64,000 nt of DNA from the NCBI GenBank assembly GCA_963169655.1, contig CAUJCM010000001.1, forward strand, positions 186,001 through 250,000, written 5' to 3'. Under the pieces are notes generated by a model, which made no database searches, was not told the origin of the DNA, and saw only the letters and a program-made list of their open reading frames with translations. Source of the DNA: Patescibacteria group bacterium. Lineage in GTDB: Bacteria > Patescibacteriota > Gracilibacteria > UBA1369. Both the position numbers and the translations under genes were made by a program. Numbering within the stretch: position 1 is the first letter of the stretch; every line of letters starts with the position of its first letter. Shown in pieces: positions 1 through 9,053 of the stretch.

Positions 1-98
1 TCAACTAGACATGTATCATTTCCTCCTGGGCGCATGATGGAAAAAGGAGCATAAATTTCTTCAGTTAAATTTGAAGTTTTATTTTTTAATTTACTCAT
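1..98 (-). CDS. Unidentified protein, N-terminal fragment cut by the window edge
   Basis: An ATG-started reading frame on the minus strand runs off the left end after 32 full codons. It lies 32 bp downstream of the hisS stop in the same direction, so it is probably the second gene of a hisS operon. The visible peptide contains MRPGGNDTCLV near its end. That loosely recalls the glycine-asparagine-aspartate loop of diaminopimelate epimerase-like folds, but the fragment is too short to assign. The start is the only ATG available and, as elsewhere in this window, has no clear ribosome binding site. Confidence 0.55.
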   Translation of the reverse strand, partial: MSKLKNKTSNLTEEIYAPFSIMRPGGNDTCLV

Positions 99-130
99 AA
101 TATTTGGGTAATAATTAATAATTTATTGTA

Positions 131-1462
131 TTATAATGTAATATGCTGAATCAAATCTTTAATAGAGTTAATTATTTGCTCTTGTGATGTTGGAAGGTTT
201 TTCAAAACAAATGAATCTTCTTTACCCTCGTTAATGATAAGAAAATATTGAGAACCTATCTTATCCGCATATTTAACTTGCTTTCCTAGTTTTTTATGTC
301 CATCGTGAAAGACCATAGTTTTGATATTTTTATTACGTAAGACACGAGCAATTTTATTTGCAATATTTCTTTGAGTTTCATCTATCAAACCAATTAAAAC
401 ATTAACACTTTCCAACTTTTTAATTTTTAGTTTATTTTCATGCTGTAAGATGTACATTAACCTAGATAAGCCAATAGAAACACCAACACCTGGTAAATCT
501 TTATTAGAAAATTTACCAGCAAGGTCAGCATATCTCCCCCCAGAACATATACTTCCATATTTTTCAAGTCCAACTAGGTGTGTTTCATAGACTGTTCCAG
601 TGTAATAGTCTAATCCTCTAGCTATTCTAGAGTTAAATATAATTTGACCATGAGTATTATCTAAATCTTTTAAATATGAGCTTACAGTTTGAATTTCTTT
701 AATGCCTTCTTTGAATATAGGATCTTCAATATTTAATTGTTCAAAAAAAATATCAACTTCGTCAAGTTTTATATTTTTAGATAGTATTTTAAATAACTCA
801 TTTACCTTATTTATATCAAAACCTAGCTCAATGAGATTTAATTTAGTTTGTTCTTCTCCTATCTTATCGTATTTATCAATAATTTTTAGTATTTCATTAT
901 AATTTTTATTGTTATTATCTAAAAATCCTAAATGACTTAATAATCCATTTAAAAACTTTCTATTGTTTAAACTAATTATAAAATTTCCAATTTTTATTTT
1001 TTCAAATATCTTATAAATAACTTCAAGTACTTCTGCATCATAATGAAGAGGAAGGATATCGTTTGAAACAATATCTATATCAGCTTGGTAAAACTCACGA
1101 AATCTTCCTGCTTGTGGACGATCACCTCTCCAAACTTTTTGAATTTGATATCTTTTAAATGGGAAGCTTAAGTTACCGTAATTTTGAACTACATATCTTG
1201 CAAAAGGTATTGTTAAATCAAAATGTAAACCTCTATCATCTTCGGTACCTCCTTCTTCAGCTAATGCTCTTTTTAAGGTATATACTTCTTTTGAGATTTC
1301 ACCTTTAGAAGATAATGTCTTTAAATATTCTACGCTACTAGTTTCAAGAGGAATATATCCATAAGATTCATAAACTTCTTTAATAGTATTTTTTAACCTT
1401 ATCTCCTCTTTTAATATTTCTGGTAAATGTTCTGGAAAACCACTTGGATTTTGGAATTTCAT
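131..1462 (-). CDS. hisS: Histidyl-tRNA synthetase
   Basis: Class II aminoacyl-tRNA synthetase that charges tRNA-His in the cytoplasm. At 443 aa it has the usual bacterial length. Visible family marks are motif 2 with RGDRPQAGRFREFYQ (about residues 111-125), the histidine-specific ARGLDYYTG block near residue 280, the glycine-rich CSGGRYADL segment after it, and motif 3 with GVGVSIGLSRL near 325. The last ~90 residues form the alpha/beta anticodon-binding domain. The start ATG is at 1462 and the stop is TAA. Identification rests on these motifs and is secure. Confidence 0.96.
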   Translation of the reverse strand: MKFQNPSGFPEHLPEILKEEIRLKNTIKEVYESYGYIPLETSSVEYLKTLSSKGEISKEVYTLKRALAEEGGTEDDRGLHFDLTIPFARYVVQNYGNLSFPFKRYQIQKVWRGDRPQAGRFREFYQADIDIVSNDILPLHYDAEVLEVIYKIFEKIKIGNFIISLNNRKFLNGLLSHLGFLDNNNKNYNEILKIIDKYDKIGEEQTKLNLIELGFDINKVNELFKILSKNIKLDEVDIFFEQLNIEDPIFKEGIKEIQTVSSYLKDLDNTHGQIIFNSRIARGLDYYTGTVYETHLVGLEKYGSICSGGRYADLAGKFSNKDLPGVGVSIGLSRLMYILQHENKLKIKKLESVNVLIGLIDETQRNIANKIARVLRNKNIKTMVFHDGHKKLGKQVKYADKIGSQYFLIINEGKEDSFVLKNLPTSQEQIINSIKDLIQHITL

Positions 1463-1563
1463 TTTATAAAAGTAAAATTCACTCTATACCATTGTTTAGA
1501 ATATTACATATTACTTTACATATTGCAAATATTTTATATAATTTTTAATCGGCGCATCTATTT

Positions 1564-1593
1564 TTGACAAAAGTAGTATTGGTATTGTACTCT
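1564..1593 (+). promoter_or_regulatory. Candidate promoter of the LOG-like gene
   Basis: TTGACA at 1564-1569 is followed after 18 nt by TACTCT at 1588-1593, 35 nt before the ATG at 1628. The -35 is perfect and the -10 is weak. It lies in the 165-bp divergent spacer between hisS and the downstream gene. Confidence 0.45.
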
Positions 1594-1627
1594 TTGTTTA
1601 AGTATTGAGCTTTTATTTGTTAAGTGT

Positions 1628-2236
1628 ATGAATAAACTCACTTCTAAAATAGATTTTTTTAAAAAAGATAGAGGCATAGATCATGTAATCGCATTTTCTG
1701 GAAGTAGCATTGGAAATAATAATGAATTATTAATACAAAATGTAATTGAGGAGATAATAGCTTCTTTTAAAAATAAATTAATTGGAATTCTAACTGGTGG
1801 AACTACATTTGGTGTTTCTAATCATGCGATCGTTATTGCGAAACAGTATAAATTACCTACTATAGGAATATTTCCTTCAATAGGGGCTAAATACGCTTTA
1901 GATAGAAAATTTTTAGACTTACCAATAGAAGTTCCGCCTATATTAGAAAAAAGTCAGTGGGGCGATGAATCATCTATTTTTGCAAAAACTCTTGATAGTA
2001 TGATAATAATTGGTGGAGGGTTTGGTACTTTAATCGAGGTGTCTCATGTCTTAAAAATTAATGAATATAGGAATAAAAAAGGATTAGCATTAAAAAGAAT
2101 TATTCCAATTATTGACTTTAAAGGAGTTTCGCAACAATTACCTTTGCTGGATATAAATACTGATATACAAGATAAATGTATATTTCAACTTTCTGGAACT
2201 CAACTTCAAGAAATTAATAATATTATTAATATATAA
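1628..2236 (+). CDS. LOG/SLOG-family Rossmann-fold nucleotide-binding protein
   Basis: A 202-aa protein of the LOG/DprA-like superfamily (often annotated 'lysine decarboxylase family' or TIGR00725-like). The nucleotide-binding glycine loop ILTGGTTFGVSNHA lies near residues 55-68, and the characteristic GGGFGTLIEV (about 128-137) matches the PGGxGTxxE signature of this group. Known relatives bind nucleotides or act as phosphoribohydrolases on cytokinin-type nucleotides; the substrate here cannot be told. It is a lone gene, divergent from hisS, and followed by a hairpin that probably ends its transcript. Confidence 0.8.
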   Translation: MNKLTSKIDFFKKDRGIDHVIAFSGSSIGNNNELLIQNVIEEIIASFKNKLIGILTGGTTFGVSNHAIVIAKQYKLPTIGIFPSIGAKYALDRKFLDLPIEVPPILEKSQWGDESSIFAKTLDSMIIIGGGFGTLIEVSHVLKINEYRNKKGLALKRIIPIIDFKGVSQQLPLLDINTDIQDKCIFQLSGTQLQEINNIINI

Positions 2237-2250
2237 TTAGAAATTGAAAT

Positions 2251-2284
2251 TAAGTGACTATTATAACTCACTTACTCCTTTTTC
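2251..2284 (+). terminator. Probable terminator after the LOG-like gene
   Basis: A perfect 7-bp inverted repeat TAAGTGA / TCACTTA (2251-2257, 2268-2274) is followed by a pyrimidine-rich run ending in T5. It sits between two convergent genes. The stem is AT-rich, hence moderate confidence. Confidence 0.5.
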
Positions 2285-2304
2285 TTTTAATGATTTGTTT
2301 TTGT

Positions 2305-2553
2305 CTAATCTATGTATTTATGTGTTCCATAAGAGAGTAAAGTGAAAAGACCAACTATAGAAATAAAAGATATTAAACTAATAATTATATTTATTACCGA
2401 TAAGTTTAAAGGATTAGATTGTGATTGAGGTGTAAGAAATATATTGACTAATGGAAATATAAATATAGATAGAAAAAGGCCAATAATGGGACCTACAATT
2501 AAAAGGATTGAAACTGTATTATTGTATTTTTTGTTTTTTTGTGTTTGGTCCAT
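2305..2553 (-). CDS. Small two-helix membrane protein
   Basis: An 82-aa protein with a short polar N-terminus (MDQTQKNKKYN), a hydrophobic segment at about residues 14-37, a polar loop rich in S, P and Q, and a second hydrophobic segment at about 50-73. It ends with TAG, one of only two TAG stops seen in this window. No family is recognised. It lies 24 bp downstream of the SLH protein gene on the same strand and may be co-transcribed with it. Confidence 0.6.
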   Translation of the reverse strand: MDQTQKNKKYNNTVSILLIVGPIIGLFLSIFIFPLVNIFLTPQSQSNPLNLSVINIIISLISFISIVGLFTLLSYGTHKYID

Positions 2554-2577
2554 AGCAGAATATTAAAATAATAAATT

Positions 2578-3783
2578 CTACCCTTCCATCTCATAAACTA
2601 TTTTTGCAACTTCAGCTCTGGTAATGAATTGATTTGGTTTGAGTAATTGACCTGGGAAGCTAGAAATCAAGCCTTTGGAGAAGGCGAGTGTGATATATTT
2701 GTAGAACCAGTCTTTGGAATTTGCGTCTGAGAAAATGCCACTACCACTATTTAAAAATTCACCTCCTTTGGCTTCAAAAATGATTTTTAAAGCTTCTGCC
2801 CTAGTTATGAATTGATTAGGTTTAAATGTTTTATTTTGATAACCTTCAATGATTTTATTTTTGAGACCGCTCATAATAAATGAAGCAAACCAATCGTTTT
2901 GTTTTACATCTAAAAATAAATCTTGGTAATTTTCTAGAGAGAAATTATTGCTTTTTAAAGCAATTTTTAAAACTTCAGCTCTTGTTGCAAAATCATCTGG
3001 AGCAAAAGTGTCAAAAGTTTTTCCACTGACTATACAATTTTTAAATAAATAATTTATTGCTTCTTCAGCTGTGTGTCCTTTGATATCTTTAAATGGTACT
3101 TCTGGCATTTCGCTTTGCTGACAAGTTTTTTTATCTGTAATTTGTGGTTCTTTTTTATCTTCATTTTTATCTTTCTCTTCTTTTGGAGTTTCTTTATCTT
3201 TTTGATTATCCATAACTATTAATGATGATGGTCCACTTCCTCCAGTTTTCCCACTTGAAGGGGATCCACTTCCACCTCCACCACCTCCATTATTTCTTGT
3301 ACTTTTTGGTCTCCAATCTGTAGAAACTTTAAAATCTGTTACTCCACAGGAATTATCATTAATACAATTAAAATTAATCCAACCAATATTTTCTCCCCAG
3401 GCATATCCTTCAAATACTCCTTGATTATTAATTTTTACTCCTCCAAAATTGGGATTAAAATTAATCCAACCAATATTTTCACCCCAAGCATAACCACTTA
3501 AATTTCCTTCATCATCATTTGCCACTTTATAATCAACTGTTCCACAAGAATTATCATTATTACAATTTAGTGAAATCCAACCAGTATTTTCACCCCAAGC
3601 ATGGCCTGTTAATTGGCTATCAGTGATATGAATATCATTTGTCATTAAAACCCAACCGATATTTTCTCCCCAAGCATATTGATGTGCTGGATCTATTGTT
3701 CCATTTGTATCAGATGCTTGTGTTATTGAAGTAAAGCTATAAAAGAGAGATATAGCTAATATTAATTTTGAGAAATTTTTCAT
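2578..3783 (-). CDS. Secreted protein with WGENIGW repeats and three SLH domains
   Basis: A 401-aa exported protein with a signal peptide at residues 1-23 (ending ..ITQASD). It then carries four copies of an aromatic repeat of the type AWGENIGWxxxN at about residues 36, 62, 98 and 127. Two of these are followed by NCxNDNSCG segments that could form disulfides. A Gly/Ser linker (about 165-190) and a charged Lys/Glu linker lead to three C-terminal S-layer homology domains (about 222-401), each with an ITRAE or TRAEV/TRAEA motif. SLH domains normally bind secondary cell-wall polymer or form the surface layer, so this is likely a cell-surface protein. WGENIGW repeats are common in CPR secreted proteins but have no known function. 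Confidence 0.85.
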   Translation of the reverse strand: MKNFSKLILAISLFYSFTSITQASDTNGTIDPAHQYAWGENIGWVLMTNDIHITDSQLTGHAWGENTGWISLNCNNDNSCGTVDYKVANDDEGNLSGYAWGENIGWINFNPNFGGVKINNQGVFEGYAWGENIGWINFNCINDNSCGVTDFKVSTDWRPKSTRNNGGGGGGSGSPSSGKTGGSGPSSLIVMDNQKDKETPKEEKDKNEDKKEPQITDKKTCQQSEMPEVPFKDIKGHTAEEAINYLFKNCIVSGKTFDTFAPDDFATRAEVLKIALKSNNFSLENYQDLFLDVKQNDWFASFIMSGLKNKIIEGYQNKTFKPNQFITRAEALKIIFEAKGGEFLNSGSGIFSDANSKDWFYKYITLAFSKGLISSFPGQLLKPNQFITRAEVAKIVYEMEG

Positions 3784-3790
3784 AATTTAA

Positions 3791-4723
3791 TTAATTAGCG
3801 TATACACATCTGACTTGAAAATTGGAAGATTTAGCATTTCCACCTGTGTGGCCAGAAGTAAGTCTAACTGTAAAAGCATTTGATAATGGGCTAGAAAAAG
3901 TTGTTGCTGACCAATAAACTCTTGATTCGCTACTTTTTTTCCCTTTTGGTTCCATTGGTCCATAAGAGCCATCAATATAGGCTTGCATTAATTGTTTTTG
4001 ATGAGGAACATACCAATTTGGATTTGCTTCACAACCAGTATTTGGATTAGGAGCAGAGTTTTTAACACACATATTTCCATGGCCACCTTCACAATTATTA
4101 GCAATAAACCAACTGATGTCTCCATCACTTCCATCTGGAACATATGTTGCATTATTTAAGGTTTTACTCCAAATTGTTCCTGTCAAATCATCTTGCCATT
4201 CTGCGCCTGTATCACCTGTTCCACAGTAATTATTTCCATTATCGCATTGTGTCCATGGACCTTTGTATGAGTCTGCAGGTATATTTTGACCTAATGGTGT
4301 TGCAGCTCCGTTTGCATTCCAGTCGTCGATTCCGCCAAATTTTTGACTACCTCCAGGATAATTTCCAGAAGTTCTTGTTCCATTAAATAAATTTCTTAAA
4401 AAAGTTCCTTGAACTCCTAAATATTGAGTTCCTGCGGTAACGGTAGTTGGATCAATAGTTGGAATAGCTTCATAAATTTCTTTTAAAGTATGTAATGATG
4501 GTGCTGGAGGTCCTGCTGGCGCAAAATTATGAGCTGCTTCAACAGCATCTGCATTAGTTGTTAATTTTGTAAATATATCATCAAGTGTATACATTGTTGC
4601 TGCTGGGGGAAGTAGTGGAGAAAGTACTCCTGCAAAAGCAGATTGACTTAAAATTAAACTAGTTGAAATTAAGGTTGTGGATATAATCCAAAACTTTTTA
4701 TTTTTAAATAATGGTTTTTTCAT
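3791..4723 (-). CDS. Secreted DUF1566 (Lcl C-terminal)-type protein
   Basis: A 310-aa exported protein. Residues 1-31 look like a signal peptide (MKKPLFKNKK, hydrophobic core, SAFAG). The middle part is unrecognised. The C-terminal ~150 residues resemble the DUF1566 / Lcl C-terminal domain: W(Y/R)VPxxKxLMQAYIDG near residue 236, YWSATTF near 269, and a final QVRCVYAN matching the family's VRCV ending. Cysteines at CDNGNNYCG and NNCEGG could form disulfides. It lies just upstream of the SLH gene on the same strand (7 bp gap), so the two surface proteins are probably co-transcribed. Function is unknown. Confidence 0.75.
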   Translation of the reverse strand: MKKPLFKNKKFWIISTTLISTSLILSQSAFAGVLSPLLPPAATMYTLDDIFTKLTTNADAVEAAHNFAPAGPPAPSLHTLKEIYEAIPTIDPTTVTAGTQYLGVQGTFLRNLFNGTRTSGNYPGGSQKFGGIDDWNANGAATPLGQNIPADSYKGPWTQCDNGNNYCGTGDTGAEWQDDLTGTIWSKTLNNATYVPDGSDGDISWFIANNCEGGHGNMCVKNSAPNPNTGCEANPNWYVPHQKQLMQAYIDGSYGPMEPKGKKSSESRVYWSATTFSSPLSNAFTVRLTSGHTGGNAKSSNFQVRCVYAN

Positions 4724-4802
4724 ATTTATTTTTTGTTTGTTATTTTAATTTGGTGTATCTTAACAGAGATTAAGATTAATTCAATAAAAATCTTGAATAT
4801 TT

Positions 4803-6311
4803 TTATCCTTCAATATGTACTTTTTGAGTCTTTTGATTGATGTCTATATCTTTAATGAGTAGAGCAAGGAAAGCTCCAATAAAGGTGATAATTGCAGAAA
4901 TAACATAAACAGTACTAAAGCCATGTACTTGTGCCTTAAGAGTGATTAAAGATGTGAATTGACTAAATTCGATTGGAGTAAGTCCATGGAATGAACTAAA
5001 ATTTGAAAGTTTGATAATATTATTTTCAACAGAAGTATTTAAAATTGTTCCAAAAATAGCTATTCCAAAAGCTCCAGCTATATTTCTTGCTAGAGCTAAC
5101 AGTGATGAAGCAATGCCAATTTCTTTTGAAGGAATAACTGCTGCAATGATATTTGTTCTTTGAGCCATACCAAATCCCATACCAAATGACATAATTAATA
5201 GTGGGATAATAATGTCGCTTACTGTTGATCTTGGATCTAAAAAACTAAATAAATAAATACCAATTCCTGCAATAAAAGTACTAATAGCAATAATATATTT
5301 TGGCTGAACTTTTCCTGTAAATCTCCCTCCAATTGGAGCTGCTGTCATCATTCCAAAAGCCATTGGCATAAAAATATAACCTGTTTGAGTAGCATTAAAA
5401 CCGAGGAAAGTTTGAACAAAAATAGGAATTAAAAATAAACTTCCCATCATTCCCATAAATACTATGAAATTATTTAAAAGAGTTTGAGTGAAAATTGTAT
5501 TTTTAAAATATTTTAAATCTATCAAAGGATCTTTTAAATTTTTTTCAATTTTAATAAAGTAAATTAAACTGATAATTGCTATTAAATAATTTGTAATACT
5601 ATTTAAAGACAGCCATCCCCATTCAGCTCCTTGGTCGAGAACTAAAACTAAAGAGGCCAAGAAAATTCCAAGAACAATAGCTCCTTTAATATCGAAATGT
5701 GTATTTTTAATGTCTTGTGATTTAGATTCAGAAATAAAAGCTAAAGCCATTAAGATTCCAATAAGTCCAATTGGTAAATTAATTAAAAAGATCGATCTCC
5801 AACCTAAAATATCAATTAAAGGACCTCCAATTAAGGGTCCAAATACAGCGGCAGCAGCAAATGATGCAGACCAAATTCCCAATGCTTGGGCTCTTTCTTT
5901 ATTGTCTTCATAAGTCACAGCAATAATGGCCATGGCGGTTGGATAATCGGCGGAACCTGCAATAGCTTGAATGATTCTAAAAATAATCATAGAAGTTAAA
6001 TCCCAGGCAAGTCCTGCAAGAATTGACCCTAAAATAAAAATAGAAAAGCCAATTATATAGATTTTTTTTCGTCCTAGAATATCGCCAAGTTTACCCCAAA
6101 TTGGAACAAAAATTGCATTAGCTAAAATATAAGCAGTAGCTATCCAACCAGCAGCTGAAACTGTAATTTTAAATTCGTCAATAATATGTGGAAGCGCAAG
6201 ATTGACTATAGTTTGGTCTAATCTTCCTAAAAAAGTACCAACAATTACAGTTAATAAAATTAACCATTTTGGAATACCAGAAGCATCTCTTTTTACATTT
6301 ACTTTATTCAC
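4803..6311 (-). CDS. MFS drug/ion exporter, DHA2 (EmrB/QacA) family
   Basis: A 502-aa membrane transporter whose hydrophobicity pattern fits 14 transmembrane helices, as in proton-driven DHA2 exporters. It has the early FLGRLDQTIVNLALPHI segment (TM1), the motif A-like GKLGDILGRKK loop near residue 72, and a glycine/proline-rich motif C region (FGPLIGGPLIDILGW, about 155-170). It is the last gene of a MarR-adaptor-adaptor-pump operon, 12 bp downstream of the EmrA-like gene. Substrates in this family are hydrophobic drugs or metabolites; which one is exported here is not visible. Confidence 0.9.
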   Translation of the reverse strand: MNKVNVKRDASGIPKWLILLTVIVGTFLGRLDQTIVNLALPHIIDEFKITVSAAGWIATAYILANAIFVPIWGKLGDILGRKKIYIIGFSIFILGSILAGLAWDLTSMIIFRIIQAIAGSADYPTAMAIIAVTYEDNKERAQALGIWSASFAAAAVFGPLIGGPLIDILGWRSIFLINLPIGLIGILMALAFISESKSQDIKNTHFDIKGAIVLGIFLASLVLVLDQGAEWGWLSLNSITNYLIAIISLIYFIKIEKNLKDPLIDLKYFKNTIFTQTLLNNFIVFMGMMGSLFLIPIFVQTFLGFNATQTGYIFMPMAFGMMTAAPIGGRFTGKVQPKYIIAISTFIAGIGIYLFSFLDPRSTVSDIIIPLLIMSFGMGFGMAQRTNIIAAVIPSKEIGIASSLLALARNIAGAFGIAIFGTILNTSVENNIIKLSNFSSFHGLTPIEFSQFTSLITLKAQVHGFSTVYVISAIITFIGAFLALLIKDIDINQKTQKVHIEG

Positions 6312-6323
6312 TGAGATTTAATA

Positions 6324-6965
6324 TTATTTATAAATTTTTACTTTAGCGGACATACCATTTTTAAAGTCTGGATATTTCGAAATGTTGTATCTTATTTTTA
6401 TATTAAATTTTTGAATTTGTCTCTTGTCTGAAATACTGAAAACAATATCGCCAGTATTACTTACAGGACTAATTTCTTCAATAAATCCATCAAATGTTTC
6501 TTTCCCAAAAGAGTCAACTGTAAATGAAACTTTATCTAAAACTTTAAGATCTTTTAGTCCTTTGTCTTCATCTATACTAGCAATTATTCGCATTTGATTT
6601 GGATCATACATAGTAGCAACTGGTAGAGAAGGGGAGTAATTGGCCCCAAAATCTTCTTTGATCATTGTAATTATACCAGCAATTTCAGATTGAATAATAT
6701 TGTCTCCAACTCTAGCTATAGGTTGATGAGCTGAAACTTGTTGACCTTCTTTAACATAAACTTCTTTTAAAATTCCTGGAGTTGAAGAAGTGAGTTGAAT
6801 AAGTGGAACTTTAACAAATGCATTATCACTTTCAATATATTTTTGGTTTTCAATAAAATAGAAAACTCCAAATATACTTCCAACGATAAATAGTATTAAT
6901 AGAAGTGTAATAACTATTTTATTTACGATACTAGATTTTTGATTGTTTTCTTTTTCTTGCTGCAT
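6324..6965 (-). CDS. HlyD/EmrA-like membrane fusion protein, short form
   Basis: A 213-aa protein with one N-terminal transmembrane helix (about 15-36). A biotinyl/lipoyl-like beta domain follows (VPLIQLTSSTPGILKEVYVKEG and ..QPIARVGDN.., about 48-92), then a beta-barrel domain to the C-terminus. It lacks the long alpha-hairpin of classical EmrA (usually ~390 aa), so it is about half the normal length. The hairpin may be supplied by the adjacent long adaptor. It sits between that adaptor gene (9 bp) and the MFS pump (12 bp). Confidence 0.82.
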   Translation of the reverse strand: MQQEKENNQKSSIVNKIVITLLLILFIVGSIFGVFYFIENQKYIESDNAFVKVPLIQLTSSTPGILKEVYVKEGQQVSAHQPIARVGDNIIQSEIAGIITMIKEDFGANYSPSLPVATMYDPNQMRIIASIDEDKGLKDLKVLDKVSFTVDSFGKETFDGFIEEISPVSNTGDIVFSISDKRQIQKFNIKIRYNISKYPDFKNGMSAKVKIYK

Positions 6966-6974
6966 ATTTAAAAA

Positions 6975-8519
6975 TTAGTTAATTAAAATTTTGTCATTAG
7001 GATTGAGGCCTGATAAGACTTCAATAAGATTATTTTGAATTTGTCCAACTTGAATATCTTGTTTAAGTAATTCTTGACCTCTTTGGAGATAGACAAATTT
7101 TTGATTATTATCGTCAATATTTAAACTTTCAATTGGGATTAAAAGTTTATTTTGATTGATGTTTTGATCAGTAAAATTGAGTAGGACATTTAATTGTTGA
7201 TTTGGATTAAATGGAAGATTTGGTAAGTAAAATGTGATTGTAGATAGTTGGCTTTGTGGATTGGCTATTGTGGAAATTTGCTTAATTGGAAGATCGATGA
7301 ATTTATCTCCATAAGGTATTTGAGCTTTTTTTACTTTTAAAATATCTTCATTTTTTACTTCGACTTGAAGCTCTAAATTATCTGGATTGATGATTTGAGT
7401 TAAAATATTTTGAGGTCCAATTAAATCTCCTTGATTAGCCATTGAACCGTAAATTATTCCATCAATTGGTGCATAAATATTTAAAGTTTCTAGTTGTTGT
7501 TTTGCATTATCAAAATTAATTTGTGCTAGGTGTAATTGATTTTGAGCTTGTAAAGAATTTAAATTATTTTTAATGGTAGCTCCTTCTTGATTTAGTTTTG
7601 CTGTTTTAATTTGGTCAGTACTTTCTCCTGTATAGCCCATTTTTAATTTACTACTTTCTTGATTGATTTGAGTTAAATCGTTTTGTAATTGATTTTGTAG
7701 TAATTGAGTTTTAATTTGATTATTAGATAACTCAGCAGAATTAGTGATACTATTTTGATTTAATTGAGCAATTTGTATTTGATTATTTAATGAAGATTTC
7801 TTTTGTTGATAGTCTAAAGTTGCCGAATTTAATTTCTTAATTAATTCATTTTTTGCTTGAAGGTCAGTTGTTGAGTCAATTAATTGATTTAAGTCATTAA
7901 TATTATTGTAATAATTTGTATTTAAATAATTTAAATTATTTTCAATTTCTTGAAGACTTAAATCTGCTTTTTGAAAATTTTGTTGAGTAAGGAAATTATT
8001 ATTTTCTAAGTTATTTTGTAAGATATTTTTAGCTTCTTGATTAGCAGCTAGATTGTAGTTGAATGTTTTTAAATCATTTTCAAAAGCTTTAGCTTGATTT
8101 TGGGCTGAGTTAATTTGAGCTTGAGTTAAATTAAGAGTATTTTGATTAGCTAATTCAATTTGTTTGAGATTTTCTTTAGCTAACTCAAGATTATTTTGTG
8201 CAATTTGGAACTGCACTTCGAGAGGGTGTTTTGAATTATTAACACCTCCAATTTGATAGAGTAAATCACCTTTTTGAACTTGATCCCCATCTTTAACAAG
8301 GGATTTGATGATTTGTCCTGCATTTTGAGATTGAATTTTTACTTGTTCTGCAGAATGTACATTTCCAATGAAGTTTTGACCTGTGGAATTTTGGCTGATA
8401 GGTGTGATGAAATTGCTTTGTAGAGATATTGAAATTTCTTCTTCTTCTTGATTTTGAAAAGGTAATTGGCAACTAGTGAGGATAAGGATTGTCGATAAGG
8501 AAATTATTTTTTTAAACAT
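6975..8519 (-). CDS. Lipoprotein membrane-fusion adaptor with very long Gln/Asn-rich coiled coil
   Basis: A 514-aa periplasmic-adaptor-type (HlyD/RND MFP) protein. The N-terminus is a lipoprotein signal ending LTSC (Cys17). A lipoyl-like half (AGQIIKSLVKDGDQVQKGDLLYQIGG, about 68-93) leads into a predicted alpha-helical coiled coil of roughly 240 residues that is very rich in Q, N and L (about 100-345). The second lipoyl half (IYAPIDGIIYGSMANQGD) and beta-barrel domains run to the end. The family normally bridges an inner-membrane pump to an outer partner. CPR cells are generally thought to lack a classical outer membrane, so the partner here is unclear. It is the second gene of the MarR-led operon. 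Confidence 0.82.
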   Translation of the reverse strand: MFKKIISLSTILILTSCQLPFQNQEEEEISISLQSNFITPISQNSTGQNFIGNVHSAEQVKIQSQNAGQIIKSLVKDGDQVQKGDLLYQIGGVNNSKHPLEVQFQIAQNNLELAKENLKQIELANQNTLNLTQAQINSAQNQAKAFENDLKTFNYNLAANQEAKNILQNNLENNNFLTQQNFQKADLSLQEIENNLNYLNTNYYNNINDLNQLIDSTTDLQAKNELIKKLNSATLDYQQKKSSLNNQIQIAQLNQNSITNSAELSNNQIKTQLLQNQLQNDLTQINQESSKLKMGYTGESTDQIKTAKLNQEGATIKNNLNSLQAQNQLHLAQINFDNAKQQLETLNIYAPIDGIIYGSMANQGDLIGPQNILTQIINPDNLELQVEVKNEDILKVKKAQIPYGDKFIDLPIKQISTIANPQSQLSTITFYLPNLPFNPNQQLNVLLNFTDQNINQNKLLIPIESLNIDDNNQKFVYLQRGQELLKQDIQVGQIQNNLIEVLSGLNPNDKILIN

Positions 8520-8546
8520 AAAATTATTTGAGTAAAATTGATGTGA

Positions 8547-8978
8547 TTAAGTATTATTTTGAATTATTTTTTGAGTAATATTAATTAGAAAATCTAGCTC
8601 TTCATTTGTTAGATCTTGAAAGTATTTTTGAACTTTTGATAAATGTTCAGTTTTAAATTTTTTAAATTTACTCAAACCTTCTTTAGATAATTTGAGGTGA
8701 GTAATACGGCGATCATTTGAACTTATTTCTCTAATGATGAAATTATTTTTTTCGAGGTTATCAATTATTTGAGTAGCTGCACTACTAGAGATCCCAAGAT
8801 AATTAGCAATATCTTTAACTGTGATATTTGTTTGGTGACTAATCAAATAGAGAATATGAATTTGAGGAGGTGTGAGCTTATATTCTTTTAAATATTTATT
8901 TTGTTCACATAAAGCTAATTTTTGTACAATACGGAAATTTCTTAGTAATTTTTGAATTTTATTTACACCTGTTGGCAT
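8547..8978 (-). CDS. MarR-family transcriptional regulator
   Basis: A 143-aa winged-helix regulator. The recognition helix region ITVKDIANYLGISSSAATQII (about 70-90) and the wing segment with EISSNDRRITHLKLS fit MarR/SlyA proteins, including the conserved D-R-R of the wing. The first gene of an operon encoding two adaptors and an MFS exporter, it probably represses that operon and itself and is released by a pump substrate. A consensus promoter and a perfect palindrome lie just upstream on its own strand. The ligand is unknown. Confidence 0.9.
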   Translation of the reverse strand: MPTGVNKIQKLLRNFRIVQKLALCEQNKYLKEYKLTPPQIHILYLISHQTNITVKDIANYLGISSSAATQIIDNLEKNNFIIREISSNDRRITHLKLSKEGLSKFKKFKTEHLSKVQKYFQDLTNEELDFLINITQKIIQNNT

Positions 8979-9008
8979 ATTCTTTGCATATTTTTAATTT
9001 AGGTTGTA

Positions 9009-9036
9009 ATTATATTAGTGGCTTAACTATTGTCAA
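9009..9036 (-). promoter_or_regulatory. Consensus promoter of the MarR/efflux operon
   Basis: Read on the minus strand: TTGACA (9036-9031), 16-nt spacer, TATAAT (9014-9009). Both hexamers are perfect sigma70-type boxes. Transcription would start near 9002, about 24 nt before the marR ATG at 8978. Confidence 0.8.
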
Positions 9037-9053
9037 GAAAAAAATGTAGTTTT

